A DNA stretch of 64,000 nucleotides from JADKAC01 sp964492065 (GTDB taxonomy: Bacteria > Bacteroidota > Bacteroidia > Chitinophagales > BACL12): positions 1-64,000 of the forward strand of contig CAZBHH010000006.1 of assembly GCA_964492065.1 (NCBI GenBank). Reading direction: 5' to 3'. The stretch's first letter is position 1; each line of letters begins with the position of its first letter. Shown here in pieces: positions 1 through 9,877 of this stretch. A program made the position numbers and the translations under genes. The notes under the pieces were generated by a model. The model was given only the letters and a program-made list of their open reading frames with translations, was not told where the DNA came from and did no database searches.

Positions 1-83
1 TATCCGGTATAATCCTTCGATTCCGATGCAGTACAAGCCAGGAGTACAAAACCGATTAAAGTAAAAAAATATAGCCTTGCCAT
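1..83 (-). CDS. Lipoprotein, N-terminal fragment (cut by window edge)
   Basis: Only the first 27 codons lie in the window. From the ATG at 83 the peptide is a short basic start, a hydrophobic stretch and a lipobox-like LLAC with the cysteine at residue 17, so the product is probably a lipoprotein anchored in a membrane facing the periplasm or outside. A TAGCTTTG promoter element lies 12 nt before the start (96-103). The rest of the protein is outside the window, so its function cannot be named. It follows the PKD gene at 127-2256 on the same strand. Confidence 0.7.
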   Translation of the reverse strand, partial: MARLYFFTLIGFVLLACTASESKDYTG

Positions 84-95
84 AAAAAATTACCG

Positions 96-103
96 CAAAG
101 CTA
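96..103 (-). promoter_or_regulatory. TAnnTTTG -7 promoter element
   Basis: TAGCTTTG on the minus strand, 12 nt before the lipoprotein ATG. It matches the Bacteroidota housekeeping -7 consensus TAnnTTTG. No clear -33 element was found. Confidence 0.5.
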
Positions 104-126
104 CATTGGGAAATATAAAAAAGTTA

Positions 127-2256
127 TCAGCGCACCAACATTACCGACCCTTGCAGATTCACCTGTTGGCCTTCGAGGTTGCGGGCACGAATCACATACA
201 CGTACGAGCCCATTTCCTGGTCTTCATTGTCATAATTCTTACCGTTCCAGCCTTTCGTTATATCCGTTGTCGAAAACACTTCCTCGCCCCAGCGATTGTA
301 GATGGCAAATAATTCCAATACTTCGACGGAATGGGCTAACAGCAGCAACTCGTCGTTTATACCATCGCCGTTCGGGCTGAATGCATTGGGGACATTTAAA
401 ATCGTAATATCCTTCACAAAGATGGTTACACTATCCGACTCGACACATCCATCGGGGCTGGTAACGGTCAGGATATACGTAAGTGTCAACGGCGGTCGAA
501 TTTCGGGAGTAGGCGAGAATGGATCGCTCATCATGGTAGGCGGGAACCAACTGAAAGAGCCGACACCTTCACCCTGCAGGGTGTAATAATCCAGATAGGT
601 AATAGTATCATCCGGTCCGGCATACGCTTCCGGCAGGACGCCGATTACAATATCGTAAGAGATGGTATCCTTGCAGCCGTTATCTGCCGTAGTCACTAAA
701 GTAACAGTGTACGTCCCTGCGGCATCGTAATTATGGGATGGGTTTTCATCATCGCTGCCGGAGCCGTCGCCAAAATCCCATGCATACGCACTGATGGAGG
801 CGTCAGCGGGAATAGAGGAAAGATTTTCGAATTCGGCAGTTTCATTTTGACAAACGTCCTCAAAATCAAATTCGGATTCAGGACCTGAAAGCACTTCAAT
901 TATTTGGGTAATTGTATCACTGCAACCCTTTTCCGTTTGGACGTACAAGGTGACGTCGTAGCTGCCGCCGGCGTCGTACAGGTGTTCGGGATCGGCAGCA
1001 GTACCGGTGCCGCCGTCGCCAAAATTCCAGTTCCATATATTTATATCGCCGGCCAGTGTTGAAATGGATTGATCCGTAAATACTACGGCGGCATTGGAGC
1101 AACCGGCGAAATAATCAAAATCGGCGGTAACCACATTGTAAATCATCACATTGATTTGCGCAGTATCAGCGCAAACAAAACCGGGATTGGCTATTAATGT
1201 AACGGTATATGTACCGGTATCCGCATAGACATGCACCTCTTCGAATGCGGTGGAAGTATAGCCATCTCCAAAATCCCACAGATAGTTATCGGCACCGCTG
1301 CTGAGGTTATCGAAGTTTACCGTATAATCTTCGCAGTCTAAATACACTTCCTCAACCGCCGCCCCGTCAACACCTATGGTGGAGGTAAGCGTCGGCGCAC
1401 ACAGTTCCACATTGAACTGGAAATCGCGGTAATGATTTCCCAACAATACGCCATCCCGCCATTCCTCCACGACAATACCTACCACATACCTGCCTTCGAG
1501 CAGGGCGGTACCTGTGAGCATGCCGGTGCTCACATCTATTGCCAGCACCGGGGATGCATCAATCATATAATCCACATCGTAACCGGTTTCCCAGTCAATA
1601 GACCCGAATGGCGGCGGCGGCGGTGGCGATGGTGCGGGCACCAATGAGCTCGCTCCTTCAAACGGTTCATAAAACTTATAAGCCAGTGAGTCGCCATCGG
1701 GATCTGTGGCGCTGTGATCAAAGCTGATGGGATCATCCACGCAAATCACCGGGGGCGGATAATTATTAAACACGGGCGAGTTATTGCATTCGGCATCGCT
1801 ACCGGGCGGAATTTGCTGCCAGAAGGTTGAGCCGGTATCTTCGGGGTCCTCGATGTTTATGATGCCCGCATTCCGGCAACAGCGCTGATACACCAGGTCA
1901 TAGGTGTCATCGTCATCCGGAAGCTCGATAGTGACGGTATAAATCCCCTGCTCAATACACAAACCCGGAGGCACTTCCAGGCAGGGATTATCTACTTCTA
2001 TGGGAATGGATGTGGTGGTAGGAGAATACATCGCTATATTATCGACAAGATCGCCGGCCGAATTGTAAATGCCGAGGTAGGCGGGATTATCAAATTCCGT
2101 GGCGCTCGTACAGTCCCGGTACAATACCAGTGTAACTTCATACGTATTATCGCCCACGCAGGTGTAATAAATTTCACCTCCGATAATATGCGATGCAAAC
2201 GTGTTTGTGCTTATAGTAATTGCCAGGAGCAGGATGAATAACCTTATTAATTTCAT
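127..2256 (-). CDS. Secreted PKD-repeat protein with gliding-type (T9SS type B) C-terminal domain
   Basis: A 709-residue exported protein. A signal peptide covers residues 1-21 (ends NTFA). The N-terminal region of about 260 residues contains YQRCCRN and a proline run (PSPPPPPP). Three PKD domains follow, at about 290-370, 375-455 and 460-540, each marked by a WxFGDG-type motif. The last ~90 residues hold NAFSPNGDGINDE and IYNRWGEEVF, the hallmarks of the gliding motility-associated C-terminal domain that sends proteins out through the type IX system. It is probably a cell-surface or secreted adhesin-like protein; the ligand is unknown. It lies 33 bp after a 784-residue paralogue with the same architecture, so the two are probably one transcript and arose by tandem duplication. 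Confidence 0.88.
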   Translation of the reverse strand: MKLIRLFILLLAITISTNTFASHIIGGEIYYTCVGDNTYEVTLVLYRDCTSATEFDNPAYLGIYNSAGDLVDNIAMYSPTTTSIPIEVDNPCLEVPPGLCIEQGIYTVTIELPDDDDTYDLVYQRCCRNAGIINIEDPEDTGSTFWQQIPPGSDAECNNSPVFNNYPPPVICVDDPISFDHSATDPDGDSLAYKFYEPFEGASSLVPAPSPPPPPPFGSIDWETGYDVDYMIDASPVLAIDVSTGMLTGTALLEGRYVVGIVVEEWRDGVLLGNHYRDFQFNVELCAPTLTSTIGVDGAAVEEVYLDCEDYTVNFDNLSSGADNYLWDFGDGYTSTAFEEVHVYADTGTYTVTLIANPGFVCADTAQINVMIYNVVTADFDYFAGCSNAAVVFTDQSISTLAGDINIWNWNFGDGGTGTAADPEHLYDAGGSYDVTLYVQTEKGCSDTITQIIEVLSGPESEFDFEDVCQNETAEFENLSSIPADASISAYAWDFGDGSGSDDENPSHNYDAAGTYTVTLVTTADNGCKDTISYDIVIGVLPEAYAGPDDTITYLDYYTLQGEGVGSFSWFPPTMMSDPFSPTPEIRPPLTLTYILTVTSPDGCVESDSVTIFVKDITILNVPNAFSPNGDGINDELLLLAHSVEVLELFAIYNRWGEEVFSTTDITKGWNGKNYDNEDQEMGSYVYVIRARNLEGQQVNLQGSVMLVR

Positions 2257-2289
2257 TGAAAGTTGATTGTGGTTCTAAATTAAAAAAAA

Positions 2290-4644
2290 TTACCTCAACA
2301 GGGTGACGGTCCCCGAAAGCGTCTGCCGTTCCCCCTCGCATTGGATTTTGATTATGTAAAAATAAACACCGGTTTCCTGGTCCTTGCCGTCGCAAGAGCC
2401 ATCCCAGGCATTTACAATATTATCCGTTTCAAATACTCTTTGCCCCCAGCGATTAAAAATGCTGAAATTTTCGACCGCATCATCGCCAAAGGTAACAATG
2501 CGGAATACATCATTCAATCCGTCGCCATTGGGTGAAAATGCATTGGGAATCTCGAAGCGGTCGCACCGGTACCAGACGACAATACTGATGGTATCGGTAT
2601 TCGTACATCCATTTGCGCCGGTGGCGGTGACGATAAATGCAGATGTTTCCGATGGATACGCCGTCGGTTCTGCAATACCGGGATTGTTAACATCCGTTTC
2701 AGGCCACCAGCTAAAGGCAACGGCGTCGCTTTCTACAGACAATTGTACGGGTTCATACCTGTACACGGCCGTATCCGGCCATGCCGTAATTACGGGCTCA
2801 GGCAACACTTCAATAAAGACTGAAGTGGTATCGGAGGTACATCCATCGGAGACGTTAACGGTATACAGCGTACTCACTTCGGGGTACACATAGGGGTTAA
2901 AGGCATTGGCATCGGAAATGTTGTAAACCGGCGTCCATTGATACTCCGAACCGTTGCGCACCATCAACTGTACGGTATCATGCACACAAATAGTCGTATC
3001 GGCCTGTAATTCTGCGACGACATGCGGCGCCACGGTGATATAATGAGTGACCGTATCGGAACACCCTTTATCCGAGATGGCTATATAGGTCACTTCATAC
3101 ACACCTGCGGTATCGAAATGTAAGGATGTACTCAGTCCGTCCGTTGCAGTCGCTTCGCCCGGCAGGTACCATTCGCCGGCGGCCACGGAATAGATATCGG
3201 GGATACTGCTGTTGTCCATCAGGTTAGCGGTCTGTCCCAGGCAATGGTTATCCCAGGTAAATTCCGCCTGTGGCGCCGGATACACAGTTACATATTTCGT
3301 AATTTCTTTCGTACAGCCCACATCGTTTTTTACTTTCAGCGTAACCGGGAAAGTGCCGGCGGTTTCAAAAGCCTGGGAAGGATTCTGCAGCGTGGAAGTG
3401 TGCCCCCCGCCAAAGTCCCAAATCCATTGATCCAGGACGCCGTGATCTGTTACCGACGCATCGTCAAAATATAACAACTGGTGTGCGCATGCCGCTTCGT
3501 AATTGAAATCGGCATGCAAATGGGGATAGATCTGCACTTCCGAAAACATGGTATCCGCACATAAAGTACCGGGGTTTGCGACGAGCATGACCGTATAAGT
3601 ACCCGTATCGGGATAGGTATATTCGGGTTCGAAGACCGTTGAAACATCGCTGGCTATACCCGTTACTCCAAAGTCCCAGTAGTAGGAGTCCGTTCCGTAA
3701 CTGTTGTTATCGAAATGAATGGTCAGGTCGTCGCAGTTATTAATTTCCTCCGGAAAATCGGCATATAGCGCAGGCGTGCAGTCCGTTACATTAAATTGAA
3801 AATCGCGGAGATGGGTTTCAATGAGCACGCCGTCTCTGAATTCCTGAATGCAAATGCCGACGACAAACTGCCCGAATGCGGTGGGCGTGCCGGTAATCAA
3901 CCCTGTCGCGGCATCAATTGCCATTTCCGGTGAGGCATCCATCGGATAGGTGGCCGAATACCCTGTGGCATAGTCCAGCGTCGAAAAAGGTGGCGGGCCG
4001 ACGGGCGGTTCAGTATCCGGTGTCGGGATGGGCGCTGTTATCGAGCCGCCCAGGAAGGGGTCACATAAGGCATATACCAGGGAATCGCCGTCGGGATCTA
4101 TTGCCGAATGATCAAATTCAAAGGCGTAGCCCCCGCAGATAATGACCGGTGGAAACGCTGTAAACCGCGGGCTGGAATTACAGATTTCACCGGGATCGGG
4201 GATATGTGCCCAATACGTAGCTCCCTGGCTATCGGGCACATCCAGATTGACGATAGACGAGTTGCGGCAGCAGCGCTGATATACCAGGTCGTAACCGCCG
4301 TAACTGTCAGGTAAATTGATAATGGTTTCGTATATCCCCTCTTCCACACATATATCCGGGGGATCTACAATGCAGGGGTTGGTCAGGTCGGGATCAATGT
4401 AGGTGGAACTCAACAGCGCTATAGCTATTTCCTGTTGCAGTATGCCGCTGCTGTTGTACACATACAGATATAGCGGATCGTCAAACTCGGCGCCTTCGGA
4501 GTAACAATCCCTGTATATTTTCAGTGTAACCTTATACGTATTATCACCGAGGCAATCGTAATACACCTCTCCGCCGACAATATGATAGGCAAAGCCCGGC
4601 AGGCTTATCAGCAGACAGAATACTATGACAACAACCCGTTTCAG
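2290..4644 (-). CDS. Secreted PKD-repeat protein with gliding-type CTD, probable CTG start
   Basis: Paralogue of the next gene downstream (127-2256): it shares YQRCCRN, PKD-like domains (WDFG motifs) and the C-terminal sorting domain (NAFSPNGDGLND, IFNRWGQRVF). The only standard start codon in frame is a GTG at 4566, which lies inside the conserved HIVGGEVYY block and would remove the whole signal peptide. Reading upstream in frame gives a good signal peptide (KRVVVIVFCLLISLPGFA) that begins at a CTG (4642-4644), three bases after an in-frame TAA plus one codon. I therefore extend the gene to the CTG, giving 784 residues. This is either true CTG initiation or an ATG changed to CTG by mutation or sequencing error. 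Confidence 0.75.
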   Translation of the reverse strand: MKRVVVIVFCLLISLPGFAYHIVGGEVYYDCLGDNTYKVTLKIYRDCYSEGAEFDDPLYLYVYNSSGILQQEIAIALLSSTYIDPDLTNPCIVDPPDICVEEGIYETIINLPDSYGGYDLVYQRCCRNSSIVNLDVPDSQGATYWAHIPDPGEICNSSPRFTAFPPVIICGGYAFEFDHSAIDPDGDSLVYALCDPFLGGSITAPIPTPDTEPPVGPPPFSTLDYATGYSATYPMDASPEMAIDAATGLITGTPTAFGQFVVGICIQEFRDGVLIETHLRDFQFNVTDCTPALYADFPEEINNCDDLTIHFDNNSYGTDSYYWDFGVTGIASDVSTVFEPEYTYPDTGTYTVMLVANPGTLCADTMFSEVQIYPHLHADFNYEAACAHQLLYFDDASVTDHGVLDQWIWDFGGGHTSTLQNPSQAFETAGTFPVTLKVKNDVGCTKEITKYVTVYPAPQAEFTWDNHCLGQTANLMDNSSIPDIYSVAAGEWYLPGEATATDGLSTSLHFDTAGVYEVTYIAISDKGCSDTVTHYITVAPHVVAELQADTTICVHDTVQLMVRNGSEYQWTPVYNISDANAFNPYVYPEVSTLYTVNVSDGCTSDTTSVFIEVLPEPVITAWPDTAVYRYEPVQLSVESDAVAFSWWPETDVNNPGIAEPTAYPSETSAFIVTATGANGCTNTDTISIVVWYRCDRFEIPNAFSPNGDGLNDVFRIVTFGDDAVENFSIFNRWGQRVFETDNIVNAWDGSCDGKDQETGVYFYIIKIQCEGERQTLSGTVTLLR

Positions 4645-4735
4645 AAATTACAACTATTGATTTGATAAAATTAGGTCAAACGTGAAAATGATGTATCATT
4701 CACCGGTCAATTTAACAAAATGCGGATATGCATTT

Positions 4736-5536
4736 TTAAAGGGTTTGCGTACACAGTTTTACAAATGTCTTGATTGCATGAGCCAGTTCAACAGGTTGTT
4801 CCAACATGCTCATATGCCCGCTGTGCGCAAATAATTCGATCTGCGAAATGCGGGGTAGTGCCGCCTGCTTCAGCAACATTTCTTTAGGCATGATACTATC
4901 CGCTTCGCCCAGTCCCAGAAAAACGGGAATATATAAGTTCCGCAATACCCCGGAAGTATCTTCCCGCTGTGCCATTGCCATTAAATGTGCAATCAACCCT
5001 TCGGCGGGCGTTGACCAAATCATCTGCAGATGCGTATCAACCAGTTGCGGCGCCGCATGTTCTGCAAACAATCCCTTCACGTACTCCTTTAAATACTTTT
5101 CGGTGCCGTGTTGCTCAATAAACTCCGCCGATTTTTTTCTCGCCATCTTTTTTTCATCTGTATCCGCAAAGACATGCGAGTGCAATAAACCCAATCCCAT
5201 CAGCATTGACGGATACTTTTTGGCAAACTGCATCGCAATATAACCGCCCATACTATGCCCGATAACGATACATTGTTTAATATTTTCACGCAACAAAATA
5301 TCGTGCAGCATATCCGCCATACTTTCGATAGACACATGCGGCTGCACCTGTGAAATTCCCGAACCGGGTAAATCCGGAATCAGCAGCGTCAAATGATTGT
5401 CGAGCAGCGGTGCAATTGCATTCCAAATATAAGAGGTGGTACCGTAACCGTGTACCGGGATCACACAAGGCCCTTCGCCCCGCCGTGTATAATGTACTGT
5501 GTGGGTCTGTATTTCAATTGTTTTGGATGTATCCAT
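4736..5536 (-). CDS. Alpha/beta-fold hydrolase
   Basis: A 266-residue soluble protein of the alpha/beta hydrolase superfamily. The nucleophile elbow GHSMGG is near residue 94, an HGYG oxyanion-type motif is near residue 29, and a catalytic histidine is probably in HSGHMSMLEQP near residue 242. An acid before it (LGEADS) fits the usual triad order Ser-Asp-His. The length and the absence of a signal peptide suggest a cytoplasmic esterase, lipase-like or C-C hydrolase; the substrate cannot be read from sequence. It stands alone, is transcribed away from the amidohydrolase pair at 5613, and has its own TAAGTTTG element 17 nt upstream. Confidence 0.85.
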   Translation of the reverse strand: MDTSKTIEIQTHTVHYTRRGEGPCVIPVHGYGTTSYIWNAIAPLLDNHLTLLIPDLPGSGISQVQPHVSIESMADMLHDILLRENIKQCIVIGHSMGGYIAMQFAKKYPSMLMGLGLLHSHVFADTDEKKMARKKSAEFIEQHGTEKYLKEYVKGLFAEHAAPQLVDTHLQMIWSTPAEGLIAHLMAMAQREDTSGVLRNLYIPVFLGLGEADSIMPKEMLLKQAALPRISQIELFAHSGHMSMLEQPVELAHAIKTFVKLCTQTL

Positions 5537-5553
5537 TCTGCAGTTTGATATTA

Positions 5554-5561
5554 CAAACTTA
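5554..5561 (-). promoter_or_regulatory. TAnnTTTG -7 promoter element
   Basis: TAAGTTTG on the minus strand, 17 nt before the ATG of the alpha/beta hydrolase gene. Confidence 0.5.
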
Positions 5562-5612
5562 TGCTTCTCAAATCAAAATTTCTATTTTTAACTTCACGTA
5601 AACAATGCGCTT

Positions 5613-8579
5613 ATGCAAAAAGCGGTATGGCTGTTTTTTTTATTCTTCCTTTTCCTTGGAGGCGTAACCGCCCAGGAGACATTTCCCGTAAATGGGGTAC
5701 ACGATGATCGCAAGATAACCTATGCATTTATCAATGCACATCTGTTTGTAAATCCCGATTTGCAAATCGACTCCGGAATTTTGCTCATCCGGGAATCCAC
5801 AATTATGGATGCAGGCAGGAACATTCCCATTCCCGATGATGCGCTCGTCATCGATGTCAAAGGAAAATATATTTATCCGGCGTTCATCGATCTGTATTCA
5901 AATTACGGCATTACCAAACCGGCAGCGCTGAAAGGCGTGGGAAATCCACAGACTGAAAATGCGAGAAAGGGCGCTTATCACTGGAACCAGGCCATCACAC
6001 CCGAATATAACAGCTACGAGCATTTTGTACTCGATACTGCTGCAGCCGCAGATATGCGGCGCAATGGATTCGCCGTGGTGCTGTCGCACAATACCGATGG
6101 GATAATTCGCGGCACCGGCGCTTTAATTCTCACCGGCAATGAACGTGAAAATACCCTGTTGCTCAAAGACAAAGCATCATTGCAATACAGTTTTAGAAAA
6201 GGCAGTTCCGGCCAGGATTACCCGAGTTCACAAATGGGTGTCATCGCATTAATCCGTCAAAGTCTGTACGATGCACAATGGTATGCAACAACGGGTTTTA
6301 AAGAAGAAGAGAATATCGCACTTGCCGCATTACATCAAAATATTGCGCTGCGACAAATATTTGATGTGCGCAATAAATTAGAAGTATTGCGTGCCGATAA
6401 GATCGGCGATGAATTCGGCATACAATTCATCATCAAAGGCGGCGGCGATGAATATCAGCGCCTGAAAGAAATAAAACAAACCGGCGCCGCATTAATTCTG
6501 CCGTTGAATTTTCCGCCTTTGCCCGATGTTGAAGATCCGCTGGATGCAAACCTGCTGTCTCTCGCCACACTGAAGCACTGGGAATTGGCTCCTGTCAACC
6601 CGGCATTCGTGCAGAATGCGGGGATACTGTTTGCATTTACACAGGACGGCGTAAAGAATTCAAATGATTTTTTTAAAAACATGCGCAAGGTAATTGCAAG
6701 CGGATTGAGCGAAGCCGATGCATTGCGTGCACTGACGGTAAATCCGGCAAAAATTATCGGGATCGAAAACAGTTGCGGCACACTCGACAAGGGGAAACTC
6801 GCAAATTTTATCATCACCTCTTCGCCTGTTTTTGAAAAAGAAAGCGTGATATATCAAACATGGGTAAACGGTAAAATGTATGCGAACCGGGAATGGGTCG
6901 ATACCGACCCGCGTGGAGTTTATAAATTACAAGCGGATAACTACGTTTACGGGTTACTCATCCGCGGCTCCATAAACAAACCCACATTTTCAATTATTAA
7001 AAATGCGGATACCCTGGAAGCAGAGGGCAAATTACAAGGCGATTACCTGACGCTCCACTTTAAGGATTCAACGAATTTATTCCGGTTAACGGGCACCTGT
7101 ATGGATAAAATATTTTCAGGCAGCGGCCAACTCAATGCGCAGTGGATACATTGGGAGGCGGCTTTCACAAATGTGTATGCGGAGAAAAAACAGGTGAAGC
7201 ATCCAGACACGACATACGCCGGAGAAATCTTTTACCCGTTCTGCGCTTACGGATGGACTACGCCGCCGGAACAGGAAGATATACTCATCCGGAACACGAC
7301 GGTATGGACGAATGAAGCAGAAGGCATTCTCGAAAACTGCGATGTACTGCTTTCGGGAGGTAAGATCAGCAAGATCGGGAAAAACATCCAGGCGAAGAAT
7401 GTGCGCATCATCGATGGCACCGGCAAGCATCTCACTGCTGGTATTATAGATGAACATTCGCATATTGCTATCAGCAGCGGAGTGAATGAAGGTACGCAAG
7501 CGGTGAGTGCAGAGGTGCGCATCGGCGATGTTATTAATTGCGATGATATCAATATCTATCGCCAGTTAGCAGGCGGTGTTACGACATCTCAGTTGCTGCA
7601 TGGATCAGCCAATCCGATAGGCGGTCAAAGCGCACTCATAAAATTGCGATGGGGCGCTGCACCGGAAGCCATGAAATTTCAGCAGGCGCCGGCCTTCATA
7701 AAATTCGCATTGGGAGAAAATGTAAAGCGCTCCAACTGGAGTAGCGGCGGCAGGGAGCGATTTCCGCAGACTCGCATGGGCGTTGAACAAATAATCGACG
7801 ATGCCTTTACCAGAGCCGAGGAATACATCGCCTCAAAAAAATCGGATCCGGAACATACCCGCATCGACCTGGAGTTGGAAGCAATTGCCGAGATTATCCG
7901 GGGTAACAGGTATATCACCTGCCACAGTTATGTGCAGAGCGAGATTAATATGCTGATGCACCTTGCCGAAGCCCATCACATACGCATCAATACATTCACC
8001 CATGTATTAGAGGGTTATAAAGTAGCCGATAAAATGAAAAGCCATGGGGCGGGCGCCTCCACCTTTTCCGACTGGTGGGCATATAAATACGAAGTGGCGG
8101 AAGCGATTCCCCACAATGCGGGAATATTGCAGGCGGCAGGTGTTATTACAGCTATAAACTCAGATGATGCCGAGATGGGACGCCGCCTGAACCAGGAGGC
8201 GGCAAAGAGTATTAAATACACGCACATGAGCGAAGAAGACGCATTAAAAATGGTTACCCTCAACCCGGCAAAACTGTTGCATATCGACGATAGAGTGGGC
8301 AGTATCCGCGAGGGCAAAGATGCAGATGTCGTCTTGTGGAGCGACAACCCGTTATCGATTTACGCCAAAGCTGAAAAGACATTTGTGGATGGCATTCTGT
8401 ATTTCGATATTGAAACAGAGGAAATGAAGCGCAATGCTTTGCAGACTGAGCGCAACAGGATCATTGCAAAGATGATCGATAATAAACAAAATGGCGAATC
8501 CACGGTTACCGTTTCGGAAATTCTGGAGCCGGAATACCACTGCGATGACGCCATGGATTATATAACCGGAAATGATTAA
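5613..8579 (+). CDS. Exported two-domain amidohydrolase (first domain degenerate)
   Basis: A 988-residue protein with a signal peptide (residues 1-20, ending VTA/Q). Two tandem amidohydrolase-like (metal-dependent hydrolase) domains are visible. The first, about 30-430, keeps the fold markers (YPAFIDLYSNYG; NPAKIIGIENSCGTLDKGKLANF) but has lost the HxH metal motif. The second, about 560-960, keeps a full set of likely ligands: H615 and H617 (DEHSHIA), H771 (CHSY), H797 (FTHV) and D851 (NSDD). It resembles imidazolonepropionase-like or prolidase-like periplasmic amidohydrolases. The substrate is unknown; cyclic amides or peptides would fit the family. Its TAA overlaps the next ATG (TAATG), so the two genes are translationally coupled. 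Confidence 0.88.
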   Translation: MQKAVWLFFLFFLFLGGVTAQETFPVNGVHDDRKITYAFINAHLFVNPDLQIDSGILLIRESTIMDAGRNIPIPDDALVIDVKGKYIYPAFIDLYSNYGITKPAALKGVGNPQTENARKGAYHWNQAITPEYNSYEHFVLDTAAAADMRRNGFAVVLSHNTDGIIRGTGALILTGNERENTLLLKDKASLQYSFRKGSSGQDYPSSQMGVIALIRQSLYDAQWYATTGFKEEENIALAALHQNIALRQIFDVRNKLEVLRADKIGDEFGIQFIIKGGGDEYQRLKEIKQTGAALILPLNFPPLPDVEDPLDANLLSLATLKHWELAPVNPAFVQNAGILFAFTQDGVKNSNDFFKNMRKVIASGLSEADALRALTVNPAKIIGIENSCGTLDKGKLANFIITSSPVFEKESVIYQTWVNGKMYANREWVDTDPRGVYKLQADNYVYGLLIRGSINKPTFSIIKNADTLEAEGKLQGDYLTLHFKDSTNLFRLTGTCMDKIFSGSGQLNAQWIHWEAAFTNVYAEKKQVKHPDTTYAGEIFYPFCAYGWTTPPEQEDILIRNTTVWTNEAEGILENCDVLLSGGKISKIGKNIQAKNVRIIDGTGKHLTAGIIDEHSHIAISSGVNEGTQAVSAEVRIGDVINCDDINIYRQLAGGVTTSQLLHGSANPIGGQSALIKLRWGAAPEAMKFQQAPAFIKFALGENVKRSNWSSGGRERFPQTRMGVEQIIDDAFTRAEEYIASKKSDPEHTRIDLELEAIAEIIRGNRYITCHSYVQSEINMLMHLAEAHHIRINTFTHVLEGYKVADKMKSHGAGASTFSDWWAYKYEVAEAIPHNAGILQAAGVITAINSDDAEMGRRLNQEAAKSIKYTHMSEEDALKMVTLNPAKLLHIDDRVGSIREGKDADVVLWSDNPLSIYAKAEKTFVDGILYFDIETEEMKRNALQTERNRIIAKMIDNKQNGESTVTVSEILEPEYHCDDAMDYITGND

Positions 8580-9877
8580 TGAAAATGAAAAAATGTATCG
8601 CCCTTCTCGCCGGTGTGATTATCCTGTTGCATGTATCGGCACAGAGTTATGATACCATGCAGACACATCCCATCGTCCTATTAAATGCCACCATTCACGT
8701 AGGCAACGGCAAGGTGTACGAAAACGGCATTATCGGTTTTGAAAAAGGAGTTATACTGTTTGTCGGCGATGCGCAATCAGTGAAATTCAACGCCGAGAAT
8801 TTTGAAGTTATTCACGCCGCCGGCAAGCATATTTACCCGGGTCTGATTGCGCCGAATACCACGCTTGGATTAAATGAACTGGAGGCGGTGCGTGCCACGA
8901 ACGACATACAGGAAGCAGGAACATTTAATCCCAACGTCCGCAGCATTGTCGCTTACAATACGGACTCGAGAGTAATTCCGACACTGCGCAGCAACGGCAT
9001 TCTGTTAGCGCAAATCGTACCGCAGGGCAATATTATCAGCGGTACATCTTCGATAGTGGAAACCGACGGCTGGAACTGGGAAGATGCCGCTTACCTGCTC
9101 GACGGGGGTTTGCATCTCCATTGGCCGGATTTTGCCACATTCAATTGGAATAATGGATTGCAGCTGGTTGAAAATCCCGACTACATACAAACAGTACATG
9201 AAATTGAAACCTATTTTAACCAGGCAATTGCCTATGGCAAAACGGAATCACCCACACCGCTGAATCTGCGATTTGAAGCGATGCGTGGTGTATTCAACGG
9301 AGAGAAACAATTATTCATTCATGCAAACGGCGCCAAGGAAATCATGCACGCCGTACATTTTGCAAAATCGCTGGAGATAACACCCGTAATAGTTGGCGGC
9401 AGCGAGGCGCATCTCGTTTTGGAAATCTTAAAGGAGAACGATGTGCCGGTAATTCTCGAGCGTGTACACGCACTGCCCTATCGCAATGATTACGACGTGG
9501 ACATGGCGTATAAACTCCCGTATATTTTACATCGGGCGGGCATACTCTGCGGATTATCCGTGAGCAACGGCAGCGACGGATACTGGAATCAACGCAACCT
9601 GCCCTTCGAGGCGGGCACTGCCGCCGCTTACGGGCTCACCCGTGAAGAAGCGCTGCAATGTATCACGCTGAATAATGCAAAAATTCTGGGAATTGACGCA
9701 ACCACAGGATCGCTGGAGCAAGGCAAAGATGCCACACTGCTCATTTGTGAAGGCGATCTGTTGGATATGCGCAGCAGCAACATAACTGCCGCTTATATCC
9801 GGGGAAGAGCGGTGGACATTAAAAACTGGCAGGACGCCTTATTCGGAAAGTACGTAAAAAAATACGGCGGAAATTAA
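8579..9877 (+). CDS. Exported amidohydrolase-like protein lacking the HxH motif
   Basis: A 432-residue protein with a signal peptide (MKMKKCIALLAGVIILLHVSA). It resembles the degenerate first domain of the gene before it: the position where amidohydrolases carry HxH reads YPGLIAPNTTLGL, while the C-terminal NNAKILGIDATTGSLEQGKDA block is normal. It is therefore probably not a standard binuclear metal hydrolase. It may be a structural partner of the 988-residue enzyme with which it is coupled by a 1-bp stop/start overlap. A strong hairpin terminator follows the stop codon directly. Confidence 0.82.
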   Translation: MKMKKCIALLAGVIILLHVSAQSYDTMQTHPIVLLNATIHVGNGKVYENGIIGFEKGVILFVGDAQSVKFNAENFEVIHAAGKHIYPGLIAPNTTLGLNELEAVRATNDIQEAGTFNPNVRSIVAYNTDSRVIPTLRSNGILLAQIVPQGNIISGTSSIVETDGWNWEDAAYLLDGGLHLHWPDFATFNWNNGLQLVENPDYIQTVHEIETYFNQAIAYGKTESPTPLNLRFEAMRGVFNGEKQLFIHANGAKEIMHAVHFAKSLEITPVIVGGSEAHLVLEILKENDVPVILERVHALPYRNDYDVDMAYKLPYILHRAGILCGLSVSNGSDGYWNQRNLPFEAGTAAAYGLTREEALQCITLNNAKILGIDATTGSLEQGKDATLLICEGDLLDMRSSNITAAYIRGRAVDIKNWQDALFGKYVKKYGGN

